Shown: positions 1 to 10,179 of the stretch, one piece after another
How the letters are laid out: every line of letters starts with the position of its first letter
How positions within the stretch are numbered: position 1 is the first letter of the stretch
NCBI GenBank assembly: GCA_020633725.1
Contig: JACKDC010000001.1
Span: 310,001 to 374,000 of the forward strand
DNA length: 64,000 nucleotides
Direction of reading: 5' to 3'
Origin: Candidatus Latescibacterota bacterium
GTDB lineage: Bacteria; Krumholzibacteriota; Krumholzibacteriia; JACNKJ01
Program-made: the position numbers and the translations under genes
Notes under the pieces: model-generated
What the model saw: only the letters and a program-made list of their open reading frames with translations
Told to the model about the DNA's origin: nothing
Databases searched by the model: none

Positions 1-1
1 C

Positions 2-804
<803 letters not shown>

Positions 805-805
<1 letters not shown>

Positions 806-1311
806 TGCCGGAGGGGCCCGCCCCGGCCACGCCGCTGGCCCGGGCCCTCCGCTGGCTTGCGCGGCGTGACCGCAGCGAGCGGGAGGTCCGGGCGCGTCTG
901 GCCGAGTGGGGGACGCCCGCCACCGACGTGGAGGACGTGATCCAGCATCTGCACGAGCGCGGCTATCTGAACGACGCCGCGCTGGCGGAGCGGCTCTGCG
1001 ACTGGCACGACCGCCACGACCCGCTGGGGCCGCTGCGGCTGCGACGGCGTCTCGAGCAGCGGGGCATCGACGCGGCCGACGCGGCGGCCGCGCTGGCCGG
1101 CCGCGAGGACCCCGAGCGGCAGCGCGCGCTGGCCGAGGGGCTCGCCGCGCGGCGGGAGGGCGCGCTGGCGTCGCTGCCCGCCCTTGCGCGCTGGCGACGT
1201 CTGCACGACTATCTCGCCCGGCGCGGCTTCGACGCCGCGATCGTGCGCGAGCTCTGCGAGCCCCACCTCGCCGCGGCGCGGGAGGCGGAGGACGCCGAGG
1301 CACTGGACTGA
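805..1311 (+). CDS. recX: Regulatory protein RecX
   Basis: RecX binds RecA filaments and limits their extension and activity. The 168-residue product has the family look: small, helical, Arg/Leu-rich tandem three-helix repeats, with the typical segments RSEREVRARL, RGYLNDAALAE, LRRRLEQRGI and LARRGFDAAIV. The ATG at 805 overlaps the recA stop by one base, so the two are translationally coupled. The frame stays open upstream to 544, but that part lies inside recA and is ignored. Sequence similarity in this family is low, so the call rests on the repeat pattern together with the position behind recA. Confidence 0.93.
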
Positions 1312-1337
1312 ACGCCCAACGCGAGGACCGCAAGGCG

Positions 1338-4016
1338 ATGACGAGCCACGAGCAACTGCGCCGGGCCTTCCTGGACTTCTTCGTCGCCCGGGGGCACACG
1401 CTCGTGCCCAGCGCCAGCCTGGTGCCCCGGGACGACCCCAGCCTGCTCTTCACCACGGCGGGCATGGTGCAGTTCAAGTCCCTCTACTCGACCACGGGCG
1501 AGCTGCCCTATCGCCGCGCGCTCTCCATCCAGAAGTGCCTGCGCGCCGGCGGCAAGGACAGCGACCTGGAAAACGTGGGCCGCAGTCCGCGTCACCTGAC
1601 CTTCTTCGAGATGCTGGGCCACTTCAGCTTCGGGGACTACTTCAAGGCCGAGGCCGTGGCCTACGCCTGGGAGTTCTTCACGAAGGTGCTGGACGTGGAC
1701 ACGTCGCGGCTGTGGATCTCCGTCTTCGAGGAGGACGACGAAGCCGCCGACTGCTGGCGCAAGGTGGGCTTCCCCGCCGAGCGCATCGTGCGCCTGGGCG
1801 CCAAGGACAACTTCTGGGGCCCGGCGGGCACGACCGGCGCCTGCGGCCCCAGCAGCGAGATCTACTGGGACCTGGGCGCCGAGCACGCCAGCGGCGAGAT
1901 CGGCCGCGGCCCGGGGCGGGACGACCGCTACATCGAGGTGTGGAACGCCGTCTTCCCGCAGTACGACCAGCAGGAGGACGGCAGCCGCCCGCCCCTGCCC
2001 AACCGCGGCATTGACATGGGTTCGGGCCTCGAGCGCATGACCGCGATGCTGCAGGGCAAGAGCAACGTCTTCGAGACGGACGTCTTCCGCCCGCTCATGG
2101 ACGGCGTCAAGTCGCTCACCGGCTACGACGGCCCCGAGGAGGGCGAGGCGCTCGTCGCCCTGCGCCGCGTCGCGGACCACGCGCGCGCGCTGGCGTTCAC
2201 CCTCGGCGAGGGGCTGGTGCCGTCGAACGTGGGCCGCGGCTACGTGCTGCGGCGCATCCTGCGCCGCGCGATGATGGCGCTGCGCACGCTGGGCGTGCGC
2301 GAGCCCATGCTCTACCGCGTGCTGGGCGTGGTGGGCGAGCACATGGGCGGCGTGCATCCCGAACTGAGCGAGCGGGCCGAGCGGAGCGCCCTGGTGGTGA
2401 AGAGCGAGGAGGAGCGCTTCCTGCGCACCCTCGAACAGGGCGTCGGCCGCTACCAGGAACTGGTGGACGGCCTCAAGTCCGCGGGCGGCGACACGCTGCC
2501 GGGCGAGGAGGTCTTCCGTCTCTACAGCACCTACGGCATTCCCTGGGAACTGACGCGCGAGATGGCCGGCGACGAGGGCCTGCAGGTCGACGAGCCCGGC
2601 TATCGCGCCGCGCTCGCCGCCGACCGCGAGCGCTCGCAGGCGGCCAGCGCCTTCGAGGGCGCCGACCCCGGCACCGACGAGGGGCGCTACACCGCGCTGG
2701 TGGAACCGGTGCCCGCCTCGGTCTTCACGGGCTACGAGCGCCTCGCCGACGAAGCGCGCGCCCTGGAGTGGCGGGCGCTGGGGGAGGGCGGCGACGCGCC
2801 CGGCCGCGAACTCGAGCTGGTGCTGGACCGCAGTCCCTTCTACGCCACCAGCGGCGGCCAGATCGCCGACACGGGCGTCCTGCGCGTGGGCAGCTGGGAG
2901 CTGCCGGTGCTGGACGTCGCCCGCCGCGGCAGCCGCCTCTGCCACCGCGTGCGCCTGCCGGAGGGCCTCGCGCAGGACGCGCTGCTGGAACTGCTCGCGG
3001 CGGGGGCCGCGATCGACGCCCGCGTGGACGCCGCCCGCCGCCAGGCCATCGCGCGCGCCCACACCGGCACGCATCTGCTGCACGCGGCGCTGCACCAGGT
3101 GATCGGCGACGAGGCCACGCAGGCCGGCAGCTGGGTGGGCCCGGACGTCTTCCGCTTCGACTTCAACCACTTCCGCGGCGTGCGGCCCGAGGAGCTCGAG
3201 GCCGTCGAGAGCCAGGTGGCCGAGTGGATCGTGGCCAACCTGCCCGTGCGCCACGAGAGCCTGCCCATCGCCGAGGCCATGGAGCGCGGCGCGATGGCCC
3301 TCTTCGGCGAGAAGTACGGCGACGTGGTCCGCGTCATCAGCGTGGGCGACATCTCGCTGGAGCTCTGCGGCGGGACCCACCTCACGGCCAGCGGCTCCAT
3401 GGGCCAGCTCGCGGTGGTCGCCGAGAGCAGCGTGGCCAGCGGCGTGCGGCGCATCGAGGCCTACACCGGCCTGCGCGCGCACGCGTACGGACAGAGCGCA
3501 CGCTCGCAGGTGGTGGAGCTGTCGCGGCGGCTGCACGTCCCGGTGGACGCCGTCGCGGACAGCGCGGCGGAGCTGCAGGAGACCGCCCAGCAGCTCCGCA
3601 AGGACCTCGAGGGCCTGCGCCTGCGGCAGGCCGCGGCTCGCAGCGACGAGCTCCTGCAGCCGGTGGGCGAGCACGGGGGCGTCGCGCTGGTGAAGGGCGA
3701 ACTGCAGGCGGAGTCCCCCAAGGAGATCCGCGGCCTCGCCGACGCGCTGCGCGGCAAGCTCGGCGATGCCGTGGGCGCGCTGCTGGCCGAGGCCGGCGGC
3801 AAGAGCTCGTTTCTGATTCTCGTCCCCGATGCGCTGCAGTCCCGGGGACTGCACGCCGGACGTCTCACCGCGGCCGTGGCCGAGAGCCTCGGCAGCCGGG
3901 GTGGCGGCAGTCCGGCGCTGGCCCAGGCGGGGCTGTCCGAGCGCGGGCAGTTCGCCACGGTGCTCCAGGCGCTGGGACGCCTGCTCGAGGAAGCCTCCAC
4001 GGGAAAGGACGCCTGA
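1338..4016 (+). CDS. alaS: Alanine--tRNA ligase
   Basis: Class II aminoacyl-tRNA synthetase that charges tRNA-Ala in the cytoplasm. At 892 residues it is full length. In order it has the catalytic core (FTTAGMVQFKSLY, HLTFFEMLGHFSFGDYF), the tRNA-binding helical region, the editing domain with its metal ligands (HTGTHLLHAAL and CGGTH) and the C-Ala/DHHA1-type tail (GGKSSFLILVPD). The ATG at 1338 is chosen because the catalytic domain begins within a few residues of it. The open frame extends upstream to 906, but that part covers recX. The order recA-recX-alaS is common in bacteria. The stop overlaps the next start by one base. Confidence 0.98.
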   Translation: MTSHEQLRRAFLDFFVARGHTLVPSASLVPRDDPSLLFTTAGMVQFKSLYSTTGELPYRRALSIQKCLRAGGKDSDLENVGRSPRHLTFFEMLGHFSFGDYFKAEAVAYAWEFFTKVLDVDTSRLWISVFEEDDEAADCWRKVGFPAERIVRLGAKDNFWGPAGTTGACGPSSEIYWDLGAEHASGEIGRGPGRDDRYIEVWNAVFPQYDQQEDGSRPPLPNRGIDMGSGLERMTAMLQGKSNVFETDVFRPLMDGVKSLTGYDGPEEGEALVALRRVADHARALAFTLGEGLVPSNVGRGYVLRRILRRAMMALRTLGVREPMLYRVLGVVGEHMGGVHPELSERAERSALVVKSEEERFLRTLEQGVGRYQELVDGLKSAGGDTLPGEEVFRLYSTYGIPWELTREMAGDEGLQVDEPGYRAALAADRERSQAASAFEGADPGTDEGRYTALVEPVPASVFTGYERLADEARALEWRALGEGGDAPGRELELVLDRSPFYATSGGQIADTGVLRVGSWELPVLDVARRGSRLCHRVRLPEGLAQDALLELLAAGAAIDARVDAARRQAIARAHTGTHLLHAALHQVIGDEATQAGSWVGPDVFRFDFNHFRGVRPEELEAVESQVAEWIVANLPVRHESLPIAEAMERGAMALFGEKYGDVVRVISVGDISLELCGGTHLTASGSMGQLAVVAESSVASGVRRIEAYTGLRAHAYGQSARSQVVELSRRLHVPVDAVADSAAELQETAQQLRKDLEGLRLRQAAARSDELLQPVGEHGGVALVKGELQAESPKEIRGLADALRGKLGDAVGALLAEAGGKSSFLILVPDALQSRGLHAGRLTAAVAESLGSRGGGSPALAQAGLSERGQFATVLQALGRLLEEASTGKDA

Positions 4017-5446
4017 TGCGCAGCCTCCTCATCCTCCTCGCGCTGTCCGCGGCGCTGGCGACTCCTGCCGCCGCGCAGCTGGACGCGATGGCTCCCGTGA
4101 CGCTGCCCGGCGGGCTGCTGCCCGCGTCGCCGCCGGGCGCCGCCGTGGACTGGGCGCTGGACGGCAGCGTCGACGCCGACCGCTACCTGCTCGGACCCGG
4201 CGACAAGGTGCTGCTGCTGCTGGAGGGCCGCAGCCTGCGGCGCCTCACCCTGACGGTGCTGCCCGAGGGGCTGCTCGAGTGGGAGGGCGGACTGCGCGAG
4301 CCCGTGGACGGCCTCAGCCTCCGCGCGGCCGAAGCGGCGGTGGCCGACGCGCTGGCGCCGCTCATGCCCGACGTGTCCGTCCACCTGCTCCTGCTCGCGC
4401 CCCGGCAGATCGAGGTGGAAGTGCTGGGGGAGGTCGCGCATCCGGGCGCCGTGCGCCTGTCGGCCGGCGATCGTCTCACTACCGCCATCGCCGCCGCGGG
4501 GGGACCGGGGCCGCGGGGCAGCAAGCGCTTCGTCGAGTTCCGCGACGGCGCGCGGCGCACGCGCCTCGATCTCTTTCCCTTCCTCATGGACGGCGACTGG
4601 GACGCCAACCCCTACTGCCCCACGGGGACGGCGATCTTCGTCCCCCTGCGCACCGACACCGTGCAGGTGCTGGGCGAGGTCAACCGCCCGGCCACCTACG
4701 AGTGGCGCGAGGGCGAGACCCTGGGCGACGTGCTGGACTACGCCGGCGGCCTCACCCAGGACGCGCTGCCGGGCTCCGTGCTGCTCGAGCGCGACGCCGA
4801 GTCGGTGAGCATCCAGCTCCTGGACGCGGACGCGCGCGACACGCCGCTGCGGCCCAGCGACACGGTGGTGGTGGGCAGCCGGAAGCCGATGATGAAGCGC
4901 GTCTTCCTCGAAGGCGCCGGCGAGCGCGTGGGCGAGATCTACCTGAGCCCGGGCGAGACCCTTGGCGATCTCGTCCGCCGTCTCGGCGACACGCGGGGCA
5001 GCGCCCTGCCCGAGGAGGCGACGCTCGAGCGCCGGGGCACGGAGCGCAGCCGCTTCTTCCGCTTCGACCTGCGCGAGGTGCTGCGGGGAGAAGGCCCCGC
5101 CGATCTGGCCATCGAGAACGACGACGTGCTCTACGTCCCCCTGCGCCCCACCGAGGTCTTCGTGCTCGGCGAGGTGCGCAGCCCCGGCTCGCTGCGCTAC
5201 GTGCCCTCCTGGACCGTGGGGCAGTACCTGGCCATGGCCGGCGGGGTGAGCGACCGCGGCAGCGACGGCAAGATGCACGTGGTGGACGCCACCGGCGTCA
5301 GCCGCAAGGTGGCGCGCACCGACCATCTGCACCGCGGCGACGTGCTGGTGGTGGGCCGCAGCAACCTGTCGATCTTCTCCGAGGTGCTGCTGACCGCGGC
5401 CTCGCTCAGCGGTCTCATCCTCGCGATCAACGCCCTGGCCAAGTGA
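4016..5446 (+). CDS. Polysaccharide export protein with repeated SLBB domains
   Basis: Probable Wza-family-like component that exports surface polysaccharide. The 476-residue product starts with a cleavable signal peptide (LLILLALSAALATPAAA). A Poly_export-type segment follows (RYLLGPGDKVLL, residues ~58-70), then three or more SLBB-like units beginning VEVLGEVAHPGAVRL (~138), VQVLGEVNRPATYEW (~218) and VFVLGEVRSPGSLRY (~380). It ends with a hydrophobic helix (ILAINALAK), an arrangement seen in capsule and exopolysaccharide exporters of several phyla rather than in E. coli Wza, whose C-terminal helix is amphipathic. The ATG overlaps the alaS stop by one base. It heads the first glycan block. 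Confidence 0.85.
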   Translation: MRSLLILLALSAALATPAAAQLDAMAPVTLPGGLLPASPPGAAVDWALDGSVDADRYLLGPGDKVLLLLEGRSLRRLTLTVLPEGLLEWEGGLREPVDGLSLRAAEAAVADALAPLMPDVSVHLLLLAPRQIEVEVLGEVAHPGAVRLSAGDRLTTAIAAAGGPGPRGSKRFVEFRDGARRTRLDLFPFLMDGDWDANPYCPTGTAIFVPLRTDTVQVLGEVNRPATYEWREGETLGDVLDYAGGLTQDALPGSVLLERDAESVSIQLLDADARDTPLRPSDTVVVGSRKPMMKRVFLEGAGERVGEIYLSPGETLGDLVRRLGDTRGSALPEEATLERRGTERSRFFRFDLREVLRGEGPADLAIENDDVLYVPLRPTEVFVLGEVRSPGSLRYVPSWTVGQYLAMAGGVSDRGSDGKMHVVDATGVSRKVARTDHLHRGDVLVVGRSNLSIFSEVLLTAASLSGLILAINALAK

Positions 5447-6297
5447 TGCGGGTGCTCGTCACCGGCTGCGAGGGCATGCTGGGCCGCCGCCTCGTGGAGG
5501 AGGCCGCGCGGCGCGGGCACGCCGTGACGGGGCTCGACCGGCCCGGCTTCGAGCTGGCGCGGCCGGCCGAGGCCGCCCGGCAGCTGCGCGAGGCGCGGCC
5601 GGAGCTGGTGATCCACGGCGCGGCCATCACCGACGTCGACGGCTGCGAGAGTCAGGCCGAGTTCGCCATGGCCATCAACGGCGAGGCCAGCGGCGTGCTG
5701 GCGCGCGGCGCGGCGGAGATCGGCGCGCGCTGCGTCTACGTGAGCACGGACTACGTCTTCGACGGCGCGAAGGACGCACCCTACCTCGAGGACGACCCCA
5801 CCGGCCCCGCCACGGCCTACGGCAGGAGCAAGCTGCGCGGCGAGGAGCGCGTCCTCGCGGCCGGCGGCAGCGTGCTGCGACTGAGCTGGTCCTTCGGCCC
5901 GGACGGCAAGAACTTCGTCGCCACGATCGCCGGCCTGCTCGGCGAAGGGCGCACCCTGAAGGTGGTGGACGACCAGCAGGGCTCGCCCACCTTCACGCGG
6001 GACAGCGCCGCGGCGATCCTCGATCTGGGCGAGGCCGGCGGCGAGGGCGTCTACCACTGCTGCAACGCGGGCGCCACCACCTGGTACGGCTTCGCCCGCG
6101 CCGTCGCCGTGGGCATGGGCCTGGCGCCCGAGCGGGTGACGCCCTGCGGCAGCGCGGACTATCCGCGCCCCGCCCCCCGTCCCACCAACAGCCGGCTCGG
6201 GGGCACGCGACTGGAGAGCCTGCGGGGACGTCCCCTGCCGCCCTGGCAGGACGCCCTGAACCGCTACCTGGAGGAGATGGGATGGCTGGCGCGCTGA
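5446..6297 (+). CDS. rmlD: dTDP-4-dehydrorhamnose reductase-like (RmlD/SDR)
   Basis: Extended short-chain dehydrogenase predicted to reduce a dTDP-4-keto-6-deoxy sugar such as the last step to dTDP-L-rhamnose. The 283-residue protein has the N-terminal nucleotide-binding motif TGCEGMLG (6-13), STDYVFDG (100-107), the catalytic pair Y125 and K129 in YGRSK, and the RmlD-like stretch DDQQGSPTFT. The start overlaps the previous stop by one base and the end overlaps the next gene by 16 bases. rmlA, rmlB and rmlC are not in the window, so the exact sugar is uncertain. Confidence 0.85.
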   Translation: MRVLVTGCEGMLGRRLVEEAARRGHAVTGLDRPGFELARPAEAARQLREARPELVIHGAAITDVDGCESQAEFAMAINGEASGVLARGAAEIGARCVYVSTDYVFDGAKDAPYLEDDPTGPATAYGRSKLRGEERVLAAGGSVLRLSWSFGPDGKNFVATIAGLLGEGRTLKVVDDQQGSPTFTRDSAAAILDLGEAGGEGVYHCCNAGATTWYGFARAVAVGMGLAPERVTPCGSADYPRPAPRPTNSRLGGTRLESLRGRPLPPWQDALNRYLEEMGWLAR

Positions 6298-6878
6298 GCG
6301 AGATCTACGGGGCCCACCTGGCCGGCCACCGCGAACTCTTCGCGCGCCTGGACGCGCTGGGCCCGGAGCTGCTGGCCGCCGCGGAGGCGCTGGCGAGGGC
6401 GCTGGCGGCGGGGCACAGCGTCTGGCTGGCGGGCAACGGCGGGAGCGCGGCCGACGCGCAGCACATCGCCGCCGAGATGGAGGGCCGGCTGGAGGCCGAG
6501 CGTCCGGCACGGGCCGTCCACACGCTGGGGGCCAACAGCTCCACCCTGACCAGCGTCGGCAACGACTACGGCTTCGACGCCGTCTACGCGCGTCAGGTCG
6601 CGGGCTTCGCGGTCCCGGGCGACCAGCTCGTGCTCATCTCCACCAGCGGGCGCAGCCCCAACCTGCTGCGCGCCGCGGAGGCGGCGCGCGCCAGGGGCGT
6701 GCAGGTGCTCGGCCTGCTGGGCAAGGGCGGGGGGCCGCTCGCTCCCCTCTGCGACCGCGTGCTGCTGGTGCCCAGCGACGACACCCAGTGGATCCAGGAG
6801 GCGCACATCCTGCTGGGCCACGTGCTCTGCAAGCTGCTGGATCGCCTGCTGGCCGAGGCCCCCGCGGACGGGGCCTGA
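6282..6878 (+). CDS. gmhA: SIS-domain phosphoheptose isomerase
   Basis: Predicted sedoheptulose-7-phosphate isomerase, the first step to ADP- or GDP-heptose for LPS core or S-layer glycans. The 198-residue length fits the family (E. coli 192). Diagnostic stretches are GNGGSAADAQHIAAE (~50-64), SVGNDYGFDAVYARQ, the SIS phosphate-binding loop STSGRSPNLL and the C-terminal QEAHILLGHVLC. The ATG at 6282 has a GGAG site just upstream and overlaps the preceding gene by 16 bases. The other heptose genes (hldE, gmhB) are not nearby. It could act on another sugar phosphate, as SIS proteins vary. Confidence 0.85.
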   Translation: MAGALSEIYGAHLAGHRELFARLDALGPELLAAAEALARALAAGHSVWLAGNGGSAADAQHIAAEMEGRLEAERPARAVHTLGANSSTLTSVGNDYGFDAVYARQVAGFAVPGDQLVLISTSGRSPNLLRAAEAARARGVQVLGLLGKGGGPLAPLCDRVLLVPSDDTQWIQEAHILLGHVLCKLLDRLLAEAPADGA

Positions 6879-6882
6879 CGCC

Positions 6883-8043
6883 ATGCGGGTCGCCTTCGTC
6901 CACGACTGGCTCACCGGGATGCGGGGCGGCGAAAAGGTCCTCGAGCTGCTCATGGAGGACTTTCCGGACGCGCCGCTCTACACCCTGCTGCACGTGCCGG
7001 GCAGCGTGAGCCCGGCCATCGAGGCCCATCCGATCCGGACGAGCTTCGTGCAGCATCTGCCCGGCGCGGCGCGGCGCTATCGCCACTACCTGCCCCTCTT
7101 CCCGACGGCGATCGAGAGCCTCGACCTGTCCCGCTTCGATCTGGTCGTCTCCTCCAGCCACTGCGTGGCCAAGGGCGTGCGCCTGCGCCCGGGCACGCGT
7201 CATCTGTGCTACTGCCACGCGCCCATGCGCTACGCCTGGGACCAGTACGACGCCTACTTCGGCGACCGGACGGACTTCGTCGGCCGCCAGGTGCTGCCGC
7301 GCGTCATGGCGCGCCTGCGCGCCTGGGACCGGCGCAGCGCCCATCGCGCGCAGCGCTATCTTGCCAACAGCGAGAACGTGCGCGCCAAGCTCGAGCGCTT
7401 CTGGGACCTGCCCGCCGCGCGCACCCGCGTGCTGCACCCGCCGGTGGACGCCGCGTTCTACACGCCGGGCGAGCCGGGGGACGACCTGCCCGCGGGGCTG
7501 CGCCCGGGCGGCTACCTGCTCCTCGTCTCGGCCATGGTGCCCTACAAGCGCCTCGACCTGGCGCTGGCCGCCGTGGCGGGAACGGGCGACGCGCTGGTGG
7601 TCGCCGGCGACGGCCCCGATGCCGCGCGGCTGCGGGGCCTGGCCGCGGGCGCGGGCAACATCCACTTCGTCGGCCGCCCGAGCGACGACACGCTCCGCGC
7701 CCTCTACCGCGGCGCGCGGGCCTTCCTGCTGCCGGGGGAGGAGGACTTCGGCATCACTCCGCTGGAGGCCCAGGCCTGCGGCGCGCCCGTGGTCGCGCTG
7801 GGGGCGGGAGGCGCGCTGGAGACGGTGGTCGACGGCGAGACCGGCCTCTTCTTCGCCACGCCCAGCGCCGCCTCGCTGCGCGAGGCGCTGGACCGCTTCG
7901 CCGCGCGGGACTGGGACCCCGCCCGCTGCCGGGCGCAGGCGGAGCGCTTCGGCAAGGACCGCTTCCGCGCCGCGTTCCGCCGCGAGCTCGAGGACTTCCT
8001 CGGCGGGCCGCCGCCCGTCCAACGCGGGAGCGCCGCGCCGTGA
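6883..8043 (+). CDS. Glycosyltransferase family 4 (WbaZ-like)
   Basis: GT-B fold glycosyltransferase of 386 residues, probably adding a mannose-type sugar in the first polysaccharide block. The N-terminus VAFVHDWLTGMRGGEKVLE is typical of WbaZ-like mannosyltransferases. CYCHAPMRYAWDQYD marks the acceptor domain. The donor-binding C-terminal half carries the GT4 E-x7-E region EEDFGITPLEAQACGAPV. There is no membrane segment, so it should work at the cytoplasmic face. The gene lies 4 bases after gmhA, and its stop overlaps the next GTG start by four bases. Confidence 0.87.
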   Translation: MRVAFVHDWLTGMRGGEKVLELLMEDFPDAPLYTLLHVPGSVSPAIEAHPIRTSFVQHLPGAARRYRHYLPLFPTAIESLDLSRFDLVVSSSHCVAKGVRLRPGTRHLCYCHAPMRYAWDQYDAYFGDRTDFVGRQVLPRVMARLRAWDRRSAHRAQRYLANSENVRAKLERFWDLPAARTRVLHPPVDAAFYTPGEPGDDLPAGLRPGGYLLLVSAMVPYKRLDLALAAVAGTGDALVVAGDGPDAARLRGLAAGAGNIHFVGRPSDDTLRALYRGARAFLLPGEEDFGITPLEAQACGAPVVALGAGGALETVVDGETGLFFATPSAASLREALDRFAARDWDPARCRAQAERFGKDRFRAAFRRELEDFLGGPPPVQRGSAAP

Positions 8044-9455
8044 GCCCCGGCCCGCTGCGCACCCGCAAGGGCGACATGCTCTTTCCCAGCCTCTTCCTGC
8101 TGGGAGACGTCGCCGCGCTGCTGGGCGCGTCCCTGGGCACCTACCTGCTGCGCTTTTCGAGCGGCCTCTTTCCCACGCCGCTGGGCGTGCCGGCCTTTCG
8201 CGTCTACCTGCTGGCCGGGGCGGTGACGGCGTTGCTCTGCGCGGTGGTCTTCTACCAGCGGGGGCACTACGAGCCGCGGCGACGCGGCGACCTGCGCACC
8301 GACCTCAGCGAGCTGGCGGCCGGCCTGGGGCTGAGCCTGGCGCTGCTGCTGACCTTCCTCTTCTTCTGGCGCGGCTTCAGCTTCTCGCGCAGCTACGTGC
8401 TGAGCTTCGCGGTCCTCGCCTACCTCTCGCTGCTCCTGGTCCGTCGGCTGCTGCGCCTGGCGCAGGGGCGCACCTTCGCGCGGGGGCGCGGCGCGCTGAA
8501 CCTGGCCCTGCTGGGCCACAGCCCCATGACCGCGCGCGTGTGGCGGCTCTTCGTGGAGAGGCCGGGCTACGGCTTTCGTCCCCTGGGGCTGATCGACGAA
8601 GGCGCCGGCGAGGGCGAACTGCCGGAGGACCTTCCGCGCCTGGGCGCGAGCGCCGAGCTGGAGTCGCTGGTGAAGTCGCTGGAGCTGGACACGGTGGTGG
8701 TCACGCTGCCCTTCGAGCGCTACGAGCGCTTCGTGGAGCTGGCGGCGCGGCTGTCGAGCCTGAACGTGAACGCCTACCTGGTGCCCGACCTCGCCGGCCT
8801 GCTCACCACGCGCCTGCACCACCTGGAGATCGAGGGACTGCCCTTCCTCGCCTTCCGGCACGTGCCGCTCTCCGGACTGGGGCGCGTGCTGAAGCGCAGC
8901 ATGGATCTCCTGGTGGCCGGGTTGGGCCTCGCGCTGCTGTCGCCGGTCTTCGGGCTCCTCGCGCTGGCCGTGCTGCTGGACGACGGCCGCCCGATCTTCT
9001 ACGGCCAGGTGCGGCTGGGCAGGGACGGCCGGCGCTTCAGCATCCGCAAGTTCCGCAGCATGCGGCGGGATGCGGAGGCCGGCGGCGCCGCCTGGAGCCG
9101 CCCCGACGACGCCCGCCGCACGCGCACCGGCGCCTTCCTGCGCGCGAGCAGCCTCGACGAGCTGCCGCAGCTCTGGAACGTCTTGAAGGGGGAGATGAGC
9201 CTGGTGGGCCCGCGCCCCGAGCGGCCGGAGTTCGTGGAGGGCTTTGCGCGCTCGATCCCGCGCTACTTCGAGCGGCACCGGGTGCGCAGCGGCATCACGG
9301 GCTGGGCGCAGGTCAACGGGCTGCGGGGCGACACGCCCATCGAGGAGCGCACGCGCTACGACCTCTTCTACGTGGAGAACTGGTCGCTGGGCTTCGACCT
9401 CAAGATACTCTGGCTGACCCTGCGGGCCGTGTTCAGGGGCGAGAACGCCTACTGA
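8040..9455 (+). CDS. Polyprenyl glycosylphosphotransferase (initiating sugar transferase)
   Basis: Transfers a sugar-1-phosphate from a nucleotide sugar to undecaprenyl phosphate, the first step of glycan repeat assembly. The 471-residue protein has about four N-terminal membrane helices (~15-140), a CoA/NAD-binding-like domain (~150-270), and a complete bacterial transferase domain: KRSMDLL, KFRSM (337-341), SLDELPQLWNV (371-381, with the catalytic Asp-Glu), SLVGPRP, GITGWAQVNG. The GTG at 8040 overlaps the previous stop (GTGA). Everything expected is present, in contrast to the damaged copy fused at 56738-58867. Which sugar it loads cannot be told from the sequence. Confidence 0.92.
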   Translation: MSPGPLRTRKGDMLFPSLFLLGDVAALLGASLGTYLLRFSSGLFPTPLGVPAFRVYLLAGAVTALLCAVVFYQRGHYEPRRRGDLRTDLSELAAGLGLSLALLLTFLFFWRGFSFSRSYVLSFAVLAYLSLLLVRRLLRLAQGRTFARGRGALNLALLGHSPMTARVWRLFVERPGYGFRPLGLIDEGAGEGELPEDLPRLGASAELESLVKSLELDTVVVTLPFERYERFVELAARLSSLNVNAYLVPDLAGLLTTRLHHLEIEGLPFLAFRHVPLSGLGRVLKRSMDLLVAGLGLALLSPVFGLLALAVLLDDGRPIFYGQVRLGRDGRRFSIRKFRSMRRDAEAGGAAWSRPDDARRTRTGAFLRASSLDELPQLWNVLKGEMSLVGPRPERPEFVEGFARSIPRYFERHRVRSGITGWAQVNGLRGDTPIEERTRYDLFYVENWSLGFDLKILWLTLRAVFRGENAY

Positions 9456-9461
9456 GCGCCA

Positions 9462-9490
9462 TTGGCAGGGCCCGGCCGATGTGCTAGCTT
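9462..9490 (+). promoter_or_regulatory. Predicted housekeeping promoter for udk
   Basis: TTGGCA (9462-9467) and TAGCTT (9485-9490) are separated by exactly 17 bases in the 67-base gap between the sugar transferase and udk. Transcription would start near 9497, leaving a leader of about 25 bases. This would separate the nucleoside and translation genes from the polysaccharide block. Confidence 0.6.
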
Positions 9491-9522
9491 GCAGCCCGGT
9501 CCAGGCAGGGGGAGGAACACGC

Positions 9523-10179
9523 ATGCAGCGCGCACCGGTGGTCATCGGCATCGCGGGGGGTACCGGCTCGGGCAAGACGAGCGTCGCCCTCAAGCTCAAG
9601 AGCTTCTTTCCCTACGAGCGCGTGGTGCTCCTGCACCACGACTCCTACTACCACGACAACAGCCATCTGCCCGCGACCGAGCGCGAGCGCATCAACTACG
9701 ACCATCCCGAGGCCTTCCAGACGGACCTGCTGATCGAGCATCTGGACCGGCTGCGGGGGGGCGAGGAGGTCGTGCAGCCGCGCTACGATTACGAGACGCA
9801 CTCCCGGCTGGCGGAGGGCACGCCGGTGGAGCCGGCGGACATCATCCTGCTCGAGGGGATCCTGGTGCTCGAGCACGAGGCGCTGCGCCGGCGGATGGAC
9901 ATCCGCATCTACATCGACGCGGATCCGGACGAGCGCTTCATCCGGCGCCTGCAGCGGGACATCCGCAACCGGGAGCGGACGGTGGCCTCGATCGTCGACC
10001 AGTACCAGCAGACGGTGCGGCCGATGCACCTGCGCTTCGTGGAGCCGTCGAAGCGCTATGCCGACCTGATCGTGCCCGAGGGCGTGCAGAACGCGGTGGC
10101 CATCGATCTGCTGGTGGCGAAGATCCGGGACGAGCTCGCGCGCCGCAAGGCCGACGACGAACGGGAGTCCGCGCCCTGA
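9523..10179 (+). CDS. udk: Uridine kinase
   Basis: Phosphorylates uridine and cytidine to the monophosphates for pyrimidine salvage. At 218 residues it matches E. coli Udk (213). It has the P-loop GGTGSGKTS (12-20), the substrate-binding stretch HHDSYYHDNS, NYDHPEAFQTDLL, the PRYDYETHSR motif and the lid RDIRNRERT. The ATG at 9523 has a strong GGGGGAGG site 7 bases upstream; the open frame reaches back to 9481, but without a comparable ribosome site. Phosphoribulokinase belongs to the same superfamily, but the uridine-kinase signatures are clear. Its stop overlaps the next start by one base. Confidence 0.95.
   Translation: MQRAPVVIGIAGGTGSGKTSVALKLKSFFPYERVVLLHHDSYYHDNSHLPATERERINYDHPEAFQTDLLIEHLDRLRGGEEVVQPRYDYETHSRLAEGTPVEPADIILLEGILVLEHEALRRRMDIRIYIDADPDERFIRRLQRDIRNRERTVASIVDQYQQTVRPMHLRFVEPSKRYADLIVPEGVQNAVAIDLLVAKIRDELARRKADDERESAP

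Noticed and set aside
1209..3854. 881-codon open frame opposite alaS
   Set aside because: Shadow of alaS: composition-driven His/Ala/Gly-rich translation without any family motif.
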